A DNA stretch of 57,823 nucleotides from Mesorhizobium_B sp964242945 (GCA_964242945.1 CAXTCF010000010.1:1-57823), one strand, 5' to 3'. Positions 35,523-43,643 are shown, counted from the first letter of the stretch. A program made the numbers and translations. The notes: generated from the sequence alone by a model not told the origin.

Positions 35523-36469
35523 CATTGTCTCCTCCGCGCGATCGGTCCTCGCTGCTCGCGCCTTTGCCGGCCTCGCCCACGGCCGCGATCGTGACGGCGA
35601 GCCACGCGCCCGACTTCGAGCGCTGCCGCCTGCTCTGCGAAACCGTGGACGCCTATGTCAGCGGCGCGGCGCAACACCTGATCCTTGTGGAGTCCCGCGA
35701 TGTCACCCTATTCCGCGGGCTGGAAGGGCCGCGGCGCAGGGTCGTGGACGAGCGCGACATCCTGCCTTCCTGGCTCCGCGCGGTTTCCGATCCGATCAGC
35801 CGCCGGCACCGCCGCGTCTGGCTGAGCTGGAAGACGCTGCCGCTGCGCGGCTGGCACGTGCAGCAGCTTCGCCGCATCGCGATCGCGGCGCATGCGCGCG
35901 AGGATCACCTGATCTTCTGCGATTCGGACGTTGCCTTCGTCCGGCCCTTCGACTGCGGCGCCTTCGCCGAAAACGGGCGCACCCGCACCTTCCGGATCGA
36001 CGGCGGGCTCGGCGTGGACGAGCGGCCCGTGCAGAAAACCTGGTGGAGCAATGCGGGCAGGGCGCTTGGCATTGCGCAGTCTCCCAGGCTTTTCGACAGC
36101 TATGTCAGTACCCTAATCGCCTGGCGGCGCGAGGCGGTGCTCGGCATGTGCCGGCGCATCGAGACGGTGACCGGCCGTCATTGGGCGGCTGCGGTCGCCG
36201 CCGACCGGAAGTTCTCGGAATGCCTGCTCTATGGCCGGTATGCCGCCGAGGTCCTCGGCGGAGAAGGGCACAGCTTCAGCCCGGACGGGTTCTGCCGCGT
36301 GCATTGGGACGGCGCGCCGATGACGGATTCCGAGTTTCGCGCCTTTCTCGACGGATTGTCGCCGGAACAGGTGGCCGTCTGCCTGCAATCCTTTATCGGC
36401 ACCGATCTGGACGGCGTGCGGCCGCTGGTGCTGCCTGCAAGCGGGAGCAAAACCCGGCAAGCCGCCTGA
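35513..36469 (+). CDS. DUF6492-type putative glycosyltransferase-like protein
   Basis: 318 aa. N-terminal AAIVTASHAPDFERCRLLCE, an acidic DHLIFCDSDVAFVRPFD motif with the DSD pair of GT-A-like enzymes, and conserved aromatic segments (KTWWSNAGRALG; FCRVHWDGAPM). This pattern corresponds to the DUF6492 family seen in exopolysaccharide loci; enzymatic activity is not established. It overlaps the wecG-like gene by 10 bp, so it belongs to the same transcription unit. Confidence 0.72.
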   Translation: MRLTLSPPRDRSSLLAPLPASPTAAIVTASHAPDFERCRLLCETVDAYVSGAAQHLILVESRDVTLFRGLEGPRRRVVDERDILPSWLRAVSDPISRRHRRVWLSWKTLPLRGWHVQQLRRIAIAAHAREDHLIFCDSDVAFVRPFDCGAFAENGRTRTFRIDGGLGVDERPVQKTWWSNAGRALGIAQSPRLFDSYVSTLIAWRREAVLGMCRRIETVTGRHWAAAVAADRKFSECLLYGRYAAEVLGGEGHSFSPDGFCRVHWDGAPMTDSEFRAFLDGLSPEQVAVCLQSFIGTDLDGVRPLVLPASGSKTRQAA

Positions 36470-36473
36470 AAGA

Positions 36474-37112
36474 TCAAGGGCGCGCGGCGGCAGCGGCTTC
36501 GGGCTCGCCGCCATAAAGGCCCGATTGCACCGAGCGGATCACCTCCACCACGGAATCGTAGCCTTCCAACTCGTCCAGCGCGCGCTGCTGGGCATAAAGC
36601 AGGGTGCCTTTGGCGCGCTGCGCTTCGGCAAGCGTGTCGATCTGGCTGTCGATCACCTTGACGAAAAGGTTTTTGGCTTCCCCCTTGCGCTTGATCCGCG
36701 CGCGCACCGCGCGCAGCGAGCCCAAGCGCTGCTCGATGCCCGCCAGTTCCTCCGAAACGAGATCGCGGCTTTCCGTCACCAGCCGGCGCATCTCCGCCAC
36801 GATGTCGGTGCTCTCGATCGGCAGGCGCGACTTCGAGAGCACGTGGTTGAGCGCACCGCTCAGCGTCACGATCAGGTCGGCATGACTCTTGTCCGCGCCT
36901 TCCGCGTCCCAAACGCCGGTCTCGTCGTAGAGCTTGCGCCGCTCCGGGTTGGATAGGACGTTGTAGGCCTGGGTGAGCGCGATGAACCGCTCGCCGTCGC
37001 CCCCGTGATCGGGATGGTGCGTTTTGGCGATGACGCGGAACGCCGCCTTGATCCCCGCCACTGTCCCGGAAGGTCTGACGCCCAGCAGGTCGTAAAGCGC
37101 GGTGTCGATCAT
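36474..37112 (-). CDS. J-domain (DnaJ-like) protein
   Basis: 212 aa. An N-terminal J domain (residues 5-68) with the intact HPD tripeptide at residues 33-35 (KTHHPDHGGDGERF) that stimulates Hsp70 ATPase, followed by a charged helical region (SEELAGIEQRLGSLRAVRAR; IDTLAEAQRAKGTLL). No zinc-finger or G/F region, so a type III J-protein co-chaperone of unknown client. Confidence 0.85.
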   Translation of the reverse strand: MIDTALYDLLGVRPSGTVAGIKAAFRVIAKTHHPDHGGDGERFIALTQAYNVLSNPERRKLYDETGVWDAEGADKSHADLIVTLSGALNHVLSKSRLPIESTDIVAEMRRLVTESRDLVSEELAGIEQRLGSLRAVRARIKRKGEAKNLFVKVIDSQIDTLAEAQRAKGTLLYAQQRALDELEGYDSVVEVIRSVQSGLYGGEPEAAAAARP

Positions 37113-37165
37113 GCGCCGCGGTATATAGCAAAGCCGGGCGGCGCTGTCCTCCTGCCCGGAAGCCG

Positions 37166-37714
37166 TCAGACTTCCGGCAGGTCGGCCAGATCGACCGTCC
37201 CGCGGTCGCCGGATAAGCGCAGGCTGAAGCTTGCGCCTTGGCTCTGCGACACGCCGGAGATGCTGATATCGCCGGTGTCGCGAACGATCAGTCGTCCGTC
37301 CCGCTCGACGGCAAGCCGTTTCTCATCAGGGAATACCGCATAGCGGATGCCGTTCTGCGCCCCTGCGGACGCGGGCTCCCCAAGCTCTTCCGGCCACCAG
37401 CGCGCGGCCTTCTCGACGTGCATCGGCGGGAGACCGCTTTCCGGCTCGCGCGGGTCCGCTTCCGTTCCGAAGCTGCGGGCAAGCTCCCCCGCCAGCGCGC
37501 CGACGCGGGCCTTCAGGTCGTTGTTGAACATGTCGCCGATCATAAGCATGCCGCCCCGGCTCCACTGTCCCATGCCGCCGAGTTCGGGGTGGCTGAACTG
37601 CGCCATGGCCCCATGCGAGCTTTGCATCGCATCGAGCAGCGCCCGCGCGGCGCTCTCGCTGAAGCCATGCCTGGCGGCGAGGTCGCCCACGTCTTCGCCC
37701 CTGCCGCTAGTCAT
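37166..37714 (-). CDS. Conserved rhizobial hypothetical protein
   Basis: 182 aa. N-terminal helical segment (DLAARHGFSESAARALLDAM) followed by a very characteristic HPELGGMGQWSRGGMLMIGD motif, then NDLKARVGALAGELARSF and a C-terminal beta-rich half. Proteins of this kind in rhizobia are sometimes labelled SHOCT-domain; I give no function. GGAAG is 10 bp before ATG. Confidence 0.65.
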   Translation of the reverse strand: MTSGRGEDVGDLAARHGFSESAARALLDAMQSSHGAMAQFSHPELGGMGQWSRGGMLMIGDMFNNDLKARVGALAGELARSFGTEADPREPESGLPPMHVEKAARWWPEELGEPASAGAQNGIRYAVFPDEKRLAVERDGRLIVRDTGDISISGVSQSQGASFSLRLSGDRGTVDLADLPEV

Positions 37715-37779
37715 CTGCGTGTCGCTTCCGTTGGTTCGCCGGGACTGGACGCCGGGTTGCGGCCGGGCAGCGAAAGCAA

Positions 37780-38013
37780 TCAGTCGCTTCGGCCGGTGCG
37801 CGGTTCGTCCGTGCTCATCGGCTCCTCCGGCATGCCGGCGTCGCGGAGGTCGGCCGGCGTCTGAAGATCGTTGCCGTTCGGCCCCGCGCTCCCGCTCATC
37901 TTCGGCGCTTTTGGCGCTTCTTTCGCATCGCTGTTGAAGTCGCGCTTCTGGTTGCGCATGCCTGCGACGTTCGGCGTCTGAACGTCGGGCTTGGCTGAAC
38001 CGATATCTGGCAT
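37780..38013 (-). CDS. Small disordered protein
   Basis: 77 aa, Pro/Asp/Asn/Lys-rich, no hydrophobic core. Start at 38013 (MPDIGSAKPDVQTPN) with GGAG about 8 bp upstream. Function unknown; fourth of the small, hydrophilic, probably stress-related proteins in this window. Confidence 0.6.
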   Translation of the reverse strand: MPDIGSAKPDVQTPNVAGMRNQKRDFNSDAKEAPKAPKMSGSAGPNGNDLQTPADLRDAGMPEEPMSTDEPRTGRSD

Positions 38014-38688
38014 CGCTTGTCTCCTATCCCATGAAGACAAGGCAAACCATCGGGCGCGCTGCTCGGTTCCGGCGGAGCTTGAGAAAGGTGACAGCCGATG
38101 AGCGTACGCGCTTCAATCGTTGGAAGCGACGATCCGCAACGGCTGCGCCGCGTCTTCCCAAAGCGAGATGCGCTCCACGCCGAGAAGGATACCGGCGAAG
38201 GCGACGACGAAGACAAAGGGAAAGAAAGGCGCAGCTCTCAGCATGGCTTGGATCGTGCCACGCCTGCACGACAGTTTCGTGTCAACGGCCGGCCAAGAAT
38301 TACGAGGAACTGCACAGATCCGGCCTCGCACCCGATCCTATCCAAGGAAGTGTGCGAACACTTCCATGAGGCAAACGCCTGAGTGAAGGCTTATCCCGAA
38401 AGCGGCGAACATGATGGCATGGCGTTTCATGCCCGCCCAACGAGCAGGCGGTTGTGCTTGTTGCGCCGGCGTATGCCGGCTTGGTTGTTGAAAGCTTAAT
38501 TTTGGCTCTCGAAGGATTTCATAGAGCCGTCGCAGCTGTTCCGACGAACAGGAAGGGGAAGCTTGAACGTTCGAAGGGCAAGCGCGCTGCAACTTGGCCT
38601 TTCCGCCGCCCAGATTGATTGCGCTACAGCGGCCTATTCCGCAGGCAAAGCTGTCTAAACCGAAGTCTTTCATGAGATCAGCTGCGCT
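38014..38688. other. Intergenic region left of the integrated element
   Basis: This is the chromosomal side of the left att site. It holds one weak single-helix candidate (see 38113-38244) and a GCCGGC-GTAT-GCCGGC hairpin at 38465-38480. No other convincing gene. Before integration this region lay directly downstream of tRNA-Thr. Confidence 0.5.
38113..38244 (-). CDS. Possible single-helix membrane peptide
   Basis: 43 aa with one hydrophobic segment (FFPFVFVVAFAGILLGV) and a charged tail. No good ribosome-binding site is visible and open frames exist on the other strand, so this may not be a gene. Confidence 0.3.
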   Translation of the reverse strand: MLRAAPFFPFVFVVAFAGILLGVERISLWEDAAQPLRIVASND

Positions 38689-38713
38689 GATGGTGCTGCG
38701 AGAGAGGATTGAA
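38689..38713. repeat. attL (25-bp direct repeat)
   Basis: Begins GATGGTGCTGCGAGAG and matches 50492-50516 in all 25 positions. The identity breaks at once on both sides, as expected for a site-specific recombination core. Confidence 0.92.
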
Positions 38714-38826
38714 ATCCTAGTTCGAAGCCAGAAGATATTGTTTTCGCTGCATTATTTCCGATGAATGACGTAGGACTGTATACCAGCGCTGTTCACCATC
38801 GGCAAGGTTGTTTCTGGCATCGTTCA

Positions 38827-38859
38827 TGCTGCGAGAGGGAAAATCCCTCTCTTGCAGCA
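38827..38859. repeat. att-like hairpin just inside the left end
   Basis: TGCTGCGAGAGGGA (38827-38840) and an inverted partner (38844-38859) form a long hairpin with a 3-nt loop and a two-base bulge. The left arm repeats the first 11 bases of the att core from TGCTGCGAGAG. It could be a vestigial att site or a recombinase binding structure. Confidence 0.5.
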
Positions 38860-38987
38860 GTGGCGCTAGCGGCGCGCACATTTCAGCGGCCTCATCGATG
38901 GAGCGTGGTTGTGTAGTTCCTCATCTTCCGCTTGCAAATCTTCCTTATACCGTGATTCTTGGATGAAGGGACGAAAGGGGACGCGGG

Positions 38988-39380
38988 ATGCGAAGGATTG
39001 TCACGGCAATTATGCTGTTTGCTGCCACTTTGGGAGTTGCGCCGGCTCAGACCAAAGGTCTGCCGAAGATCAAGGGCAAGCCCTACTCGGCAGCCCGCGC
39101 ACTTCTACTGGCGAAAGGCTGGCGCGCCGAAGCACTTGCGCCGGGTGAGTATGCACGCTGCGCGCCGGGCCGCGAGGCCGTCTGCGAAGCCTTTCCTGAA
39201 ACCTTCATCTGCCGCGGCACCGGCACTGCCTCATGCGAGTTCATAATCTACGGCCCGATCAAGCGCTCTGGCGAAGTGGCCACGCTTCTGATTACGACCT
39301 TGGGCGAGGATGATGACCCTTGCGTGGAAAGTGTGAAGCAGCTTGATGAGCAGGAATGGGAGATGCTGTTCGACCAGTGA
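38988..39380 (+). CDS. Secreted Cys-rich small protein
   Basis: 130 aa with a signal peptide (MRRIVTAIMLFAATLGVAPA). The mature part opens with a PASTA-like helix (GKPYSAARALLLAKGWRAE) and has five cysteines (CAPGREAVC, ETFICRGTGTASC, DDPCVE), enough for two disulfides. Similar small periplasmic proteins occur as cargo near mobile elements; function unknown. Confidence 0.65.
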   Translation: MRRIVTAIMLFAATLGVAPAQTKGLPKIKGKPYSAARALLLAKGWRAEALAPGEYARCAPGREAVCEAFPETFICRGTGTASCEFIIYGPIKRSGEVATLLITTLGEDDDPCVESVKQLDEQEWEMLFDQ

Positions 39381-39426
39381 GAACGCTGGCCACATCAAGA
39401 GCCTCAAACGGCAGAGAGGTTGAACT

Positions 39427-40434
39427 ATGGGCGGCGTGACTTTCAACGTCACCATCGACGGCAAAGCCGCGGAATTGACAGTTGAGAAGACCAGTGGCGC
39501 GCTAGCGATGATCTTTGGTCCGGCCGCTCATGAGCTTGGCATGGCTTGGGGCGAACGAGCGGCGTTCTATCGCTTTCGGCAATCGTTGCGTATTCGTGAA
39601 AAGACTCTCGCACTCCAGGTCAATCATCCTATCGCGATTGAAGATGAACGTGAGGTAACGGAAGGCGAGGGGATTCGAGCACTGGAAGCCGCCTCAATTG
39701 AGGAGGATGAGGCGGTTCAAGATATGTGGGCAGGACTTTTACGGAACGCGCGCGACGCGCAAACCAAAGTCACTATAGAGAAGGCGTTCGTTGATCTATT
39801 GAAATCTCTTTCAGGGCCAGAGGCAGTTTTCTTGAATGCTCTTGCCTCTGCAAATGAGAAACTCCATGCGCTAGACGATGAACGCAGGCTTAAGGTCAAG
39901 GATTTCATCGCAAGGACGAAAGAAATTGCGAAGATGCCAGAAGCTGAAAGACCTCCATTGCCGGAAGATCCAATTCTTCAACCCAAACCATCTTACGAAG
40001 ATATCGTGAACGCAGTCTCGCCATGTTTTTCTGAACAGTGGCGAATATACGATCACGATCTTCGCGCATTCAGCATTCAAAACTTAGTACGTATGAGGCT
40101 GATTTCACCCATTTTCCCGATTGCGAACCAATATCGCCATGGAGAAATACAAGTTGATGAGGGTTATACACAAAGAAAATTACAGTTTGTGACACCGCAA
40201 GAATTTAACGCATTTGCAAAATCTATGAAGGCACAAATTGCAGTTCTGTCAGGCTCCGCGGAAGCTGCCGTAAAAATCCCGCCGCCTGATCTAAGCAATA
40301 TAATGCGTAAAGGCTTTGCCGAATACCTCCCTGAAATGCATTTCAAGTTCCTACCTCTAGGTATAAGATTGATGGAATCTTGTTCTGTGCCGAAAAGAAA
40401 CGAGTCGGCGTTCACACCTGTATTCAAAGCCTGA
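39427..40434 (+). CDS. Abi-alpha family (DUF4393) putative abortive-infection protein
   Basis: 335 aa. N-terminal GPAAHELGMAWGERAAFYRF followed by RQSLRIREKTL, then the ALEAASIEEDEAVQDMWAGL motif and FVDLLKSLSGPEAVFLNAL: this arrangement is that of Abi-alpha/DUF4393, associated with phage abortive infection. The C-terminal half is a less conserved region. Codon use is clearly more AT-rich than surrounding genes, consistent with recent acquisition. It stands alone on the plus strand; no partner toxin or antitoxin is seen. Function as defence is inferred from family and context. Confidence 0.8.
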   Translation: MGGVTFNVTIDGKAAELTVEKTSGALAMIFGPAAHELGMAWGERAAFYRFRQSLRIREKTLALQVNHPIAIEDEREVTEGEGIRALEAASIEEDEAVQDMWAGLLRNARDAQTKVTIEKAFVDLLKSLSGPEAVFLNALASANEKLHALDDERRLKVKDFIARTKEIAKMPEAERPPLPEDPILQPKPSYEDIVNAVSPCFSEQWRIYDHDLRAFSIQNLVRMRLISPIFPIANQYRHGEIQVDEGYTQRKLQFVTPQEFNAFAKSMKAQIAVLSGSAEAAVKIPPPDLSNIMRKGFAEYLPEMHFKFLPLGIRLMESCSVPKRNESAFTPVFKA

Positions 40435-40503
40435 GATCGCGTTCAATGAAGGACCATCAACGCTGCGGAGTGCCGGCCCATCTCTGCTGGACTGCTGCGA
40501 CCG

Positions 40504-41205
40504 TTATGCGGTGCCTGCCAGATCCATCACGCGCTTGACCTGATTGGCGCTCCAAACGCCTTCGCGGGCGGTGCGGATGCCGCGCTCATTCAAAGCTGCG
40601 GCAATGTCCCGAAGCGATACGGCGCCAGCGGCGCGGACCTCTGCAATGATGGGCGCCAAGTCGCCCGCGCGGCGCGATGCCTTCTCCTGGCGCTTGGCGA
40701 GGCTCAGGGCGCGTCCCTGAGCGGCGACGGTCGGAAGGTTGCCACGATCGCCGCCAAGCGCCACGCCCCGCGCCTTGGCCGCGGCAAGCGCCTTCTTCGT
40801 GCGATCGGAAATCATGCCGGCTTCAAGCTCGGCAACGGCAAGCATCTGCCGGAGCATGAAGCGGCCGGCCGGTCCTTCGATGGACGGAAGATCGCAGAAG
40901 CGCACTTCGACGCCGGCTTGCACCAGGCGCCCCATGAAGTCGGGGTTACGTGTGAGGCGAGAGACGTTCGCCACCACCAGGGTTGCGCCCATGACGCGGC
41001 AATGAGCAAGCGCGCGGTCGAGCTCGGGCCGATTGTCGCCCTTGGCCGTGCCACTTTCAGTTTCTTGGAACTCCCCGACCAACTCCCAATCGCCACCATT
41101 CAGGAACGTAGTGACTGTTTGGCGCTGGGCCTCCAAGCCAAGGCCGGACTTCGCCTGCTTGCCCGTGCTGACACGAAGGTAAGAGACGAAGCGGCCATGT
41201 GCCAT
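40504..41205 (-). CDS. Serine recombinase (resolvase family)
   Basis: 233 aa. Catalytic N-terminal domain: SYLRVSTGKQAKSGLGLEAQ with nucleophile Ser13, LVVANVSRLTRNPDFMGRLV, and the helix GRFMLRQMLAVAELEAGMIS leading to DRTKKALAAAKARGVALGG. The C-terminal region (VSLRDIAAALNERGIRTARE) is the small recombinase/HTH part. The ATG at 41205 has AAAGG upstream; 41226 is an alternative. It may act as an invertase/resolvase independent of the tyrosine integrase. Confidence 0.88.
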   Translation of the reverse strand: MAHGRFVSYLRVSTGKQAKSGLGLEAQRQTVTTFLNGGDWELVGEFQETESGTAKGDNRPELDRALAHCRVMGATLVVANVSRLTRNPDFMGRLVQAGVEVRFCDLPSIEGPAGRFMLRQMLAVAELEAGMISDRTKKALAAAKARGVALGGDRGNLPTVAAQGRALSLAKRQEKASRRAGDLAPIIAEVRAAGAVSLRDIAAALNERGIRTAREGVWSANQVKRVMDLAGTA

Positions 41206-41308
41206 CGGGGAGCCTTTCAGCGGCATACGTTTCTAGCGACGAACGTTGCTACAAACGTAACAGGCTTCTTTCCGATGGCAAGGGGAATTTTAGGGGTTGA
41301 GCGATCTT

Positions 41309-41539
41309 TCAGCAAGTGCCGCTGGAGCCGGCATCATCGTGCGCCAGAAAAGCCATCGCATCGGCCGCCACAAGCATAGCCTCAGCCGCCGTGCGCAATG
41401 CCCCGGCGGTTGAAGGATCGCGCACCAAGGCTTCCAAGGCGAACAAGGAGGCGATCATCTCCGCGGCCTGCTCCTGCACCAGGTCAACGCAATCCATCAC
41501 GTGCAGCCCAGCGGCTGCGTCGTTCATCATCATGCTCAA
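41309..41539 (-). CDS. Small helical protein
   Basis: 76 aa, Ala/Met-rich and likely all-helical (CVDLVQEQAAEMIASLFALE; LRTAAEAMLVAADAMAFLAH). GGAGG lies 9 bp before TTG at 41539; an ATG at 41533 is the alternative. Function unknown; compatible with a phage/plasmid-type small protein. Confidence 0.5.
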   Translation of the reverse strand: MSMMMNDAAAGLHVMDCVDLVQEQAAEMIASLFALEALVRDPSTAGALRTAAEAMLVAADAMAFLAHDDAGSSGTC

Positions 41540-42248
41540 GCTCTTGATCCTCCGGCCCGACGATGATTCGTCGCGGACAAAAGTTTAGGGCGAAGGATAC
41601 GGGCCTTGCAACTGGTGCGCGGGAGGGATCATCTCCCCGCCGTTTGCATTTGCATGAAGGCTTCAAGCAAATACAAGCAAGCAAGACGTTGAAGAGCATA
41701 GGCTTGGCGGCAGGCTGCTTGCATTGATCTGCGTTCATGCGATTGAACGCAAACCGCTTCTTTTTTTATGCAAACATGCCGGGGGGTATAAGGGGAGGTA
41801 GGTTCCAACCAGCGAACCTAAAAGGCCGAAAATGCATATCGCTTGCCGATGAGCCTGTCATCGGAACAACTGACCCCGCACGCCAAATAAAAAGGGCGGC
41901 ACCCTTTCCGAGTGCCTAATTTTGCAAACCCTAAAAGGCCGATTTTCCGAAGGCTCCATGTGGCGCTGGCACACGATGCGCGCCGGCGTTCACGATGAGT
42001 TCCTTCCGTCGAGCCCATGCAAGCCGGGCGACCAGCGAACATTACAGCGCGTCCACTTTTGCCCGGGCTCGGGCAGCGTGATATGGGGCGGGTGCAGATC
42101 GGCAGCCGACCGCCGCTCTGTCCATCTAAAAAGGGAACGCTCGATAATCGTAAAATCCGGCTGAGAAGCCGATAACATCCAACCGCAAAGAAAAAGCCCA
42201 CCCCAATCCGGCAAGACGAAGGGCGGGCTTTCTTCAGGAGATCAAGTT
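41540..42248. promoter_or_regulatory. Intergenic control region with several palindromes
   Basis: 709 bp without a supported gene. It holds a 21-bp near-perfect palindrome at 41650-41670 (one mismatch), an 8+8-bp perfect inverted repeat at 41730-41751 (TGCGTTCA/TGAACGCA), a TAGGTTC/GAACCTA repeat at 41799-41820, and two copies of CCTAAAAGGCCGA at 41817-41829 and 41930-41942. This looks like a phage/plasmid-type control region. Confidence 0.55.
42193..42233 (+). terminator. Probable Rho-independent terminator upstream of the winged-helix gene
   Basis: AAAGCCCACCC (42193-42203) pairs with GGGCGGGCTTT (42221-42231) with one mismatch. It lies 15 bp before the winged-helix start codon, so it could end an upstream transcript or act as an attenuator. 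Confidence 0.55.
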
Positions 42249-42689
42249 TTGAATACCACACGCGGCTTGCGCAAGCAACCGAAAACAACCCGTAGCACGC
42301 GGCCTGCCTATCTCTTGCTTGGCATGGCGATCAACCATGAAGACATAACAAAAACCGATGCCAAGGTCTTCAAGGTGATCTTGGACGGGTTAGACAGAGG
42401 GTGCGACTATTGCATCTACAGCGTGGAAGCCATAGCGCGCCGCAGCGGATGCGACGAACGGGCCGTCCAGAAAGGCATCAACAGGCTTGTTACGGCTGGC
42501 CTGTTGAAGAAGACCGAACGCACGCTTCCGCGATCCCAGCGCGGGGAGGGGCAGCACCGCAACCTCTCCAATGAGCTCCGCCCCGCATGGGAGCTAGTGG
42601 AAAAAACGTCGAGCGGCTCAACGCTGCCCGCAGCTGCAAACAGCAACACGCCAGACTGCGAGAGAACGCAGCGCGATATGGCAGCGTAG
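42249..42689 (+). CDS. Winged-helix / helix-turn-helix protein
   Basis: 146 aa. The core SVEAIARRSGCDERAVQKGI plus RLVTAGLLKKTER is a winged helix of the kind found in plasmid and phage replication or regulatory proteins. Starts with TTG at 42249, AGGAG about 8 bp upstream. In another frame the sequence 42700-42810 reads GGEMATLPPAKWPPYSYLLP, similar to tails of related proteins, so a C-terminal frameshift is possible. Repeats at 42731-42764 lie just after it. Confidence 0.7.
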   Translation: MNTTRGLRKQPKTTRSTRPAYLLLGMAINHEDITKTDAKVFKVILDGLDRGCDYCIYSVEAIARRSGCDERAVQKGINRLVTAGLLKKTERTLPRSQRGEGQHRNLSNELRPAWELVEKTSSGSTLPAAANSNTPDCERTQRDMAA

Positions 42690-42730
42690 CGCCGGAGTGG
42701 CCTCAGAAACCCAAGTGGAGGGGTGGCGAG

Positions 42731-42764
42731 ATGGCCACCCTCCCCCCGGCTAAATGGCCACCCT
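42731..42764. repeat. Two direct repeats ATGGCCACCCT
   Basis: Identical 11-bp copies at 42731-42741 and 42754-42764, 23 bp apart, with an inverted relative (GGGTGGC) at 42721-42727 that makes a hairpin with the first. Possible iterons or binding sites for the winged-helix protein. Confidence 0.45.
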
Positions 42765-43449
42765 ATTCCTATCTACTACCTCTTACGAGGTGTAGATTAA
42801 ACACCAACCGTTGACGCAACCGCTCATGGTCTGCCGGTGGCGGAAACCTCGAAGGCTGGTGCCAGCCTCAAAGGTTGCCGCGACATCCAACCGAGAGCGA
42901 AGATGACGATGGTGGCCCGACCGGAGGGAGGGAGCGACCTTCATGCAGCGCGCGGCATCTCCGGCATGAAAGCAGTCATCCTGCCGGGCCACCGTCACCG
43001 CGTCGTCGTCGTCCATGCCGGGCCGTCTATGTCGTTGTCGTCGTCAGCCCTTCCACGTGCGCCAGGCGTGAAGACCTTGGCGCCCACGGCGATGCCAGCA
43101 TCTCGTCGTCGATCCTCGCGCAGCGAGGTGCAGCCTTGATGCAGCGCGCGACGTGTTCAGTCATGCCGCTACACCACGTCGTCGTCGTACCGAATGACAG
43201 CCACCATGCCGTTTTTAGCTTGGCATCTACACAAGCGAGAGGCGGGGCTCATCGTTCATGCAGGACCCCATCCCCGTCCTGTCGTCGACGATAACCGCGG
43301 AGCGGGGCAACTTGGTCGTGTCGAGTCCGGACGATTTCGGTTTAGAGCACGGGACAGGCAGCGGCCTCGCATCCGCTCGGCGACAACGCCGTCATGCAAT
43401 GATGATGCCAAGTCCGAAGGGTGCGACATCATGCCGCGGAAGCGGCTAG

Positions 43450-43478
43450 TTGACAAATACCCGGCTTTAAGGTAAAAA
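43450..43478 (+). promoter_or_regulatory. Sigma-70-type promoter
   Basis: A perfect -35 TTGACA (43450-43455), 17-bp spacer, and -10 TAAAAA (43473-43478). Transcription would start near 43485, about 30 nt before the terminator at 43516-43538. Confidence 0.6.
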
Positions 43479-43515
43479 TACCTATATCCTGGCGAATTCT
43501 ATGAAGGTCAGGAGA

Positions 43516-43538
43516 GGGCTCTTTCGCGAGCCCTTTTT
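43516..43538 (+). terminator. Strong terminator/attenuator ahead of the phage-gene cassette
   Basis: GGGCTC / GAGCCC stem (43516-43521, 43528-43533), 6-nt loop, then TTTTT. Placed after a promoter and before the RHH-like gene, it may act as an attenuator or antitermination site, or define a ~55-nt RNA. Confidence 0.75.
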
Positions 43539-43643
43539 CACACCCGCACCACATCGCTGCGGACCCTCAACACCAATTACATCAACCACCCGCAACCGGG
43601 CTCGGCAACGTCGAGCACCGGCCATTTCCATATGGAGTTCTCA

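Larger units (their letters stand above)
42690..43643. other. Repeat-rich region with no clear gene
   Basis: About 950 bp. Three degenerate units start with ATGCAG (42943, 43139, 43258; the first two share ATGCAGCGCGCG), each followed about 40-65 bp later by runs of CGTCGTCGTCGT or similar. Open frames of 75-140 codons exist on both strands but overlap each other and lack clear starts. Possible explanations are a structured non-coding RNA, DNA-binding repeats, or a decayed gene. Confidence 0.5.

Noticed and set aside
38338..38430. 30-residue hydrophobic peptide on the minus strand
   Set aside because: Too short and without a ribosome-binding site to be supported.
41818..42288. 156-codon minus-strand open frame in the element's control region
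   Set aside because: It overlaps palindromes, the terminator and the winged-helix start, and has no recognisable motif.
42690..43643. CRISPR array
   Set aside because: The repeats are degenerate, of unequal spacing (about 196 and 119 bp) and no cas gene is present.
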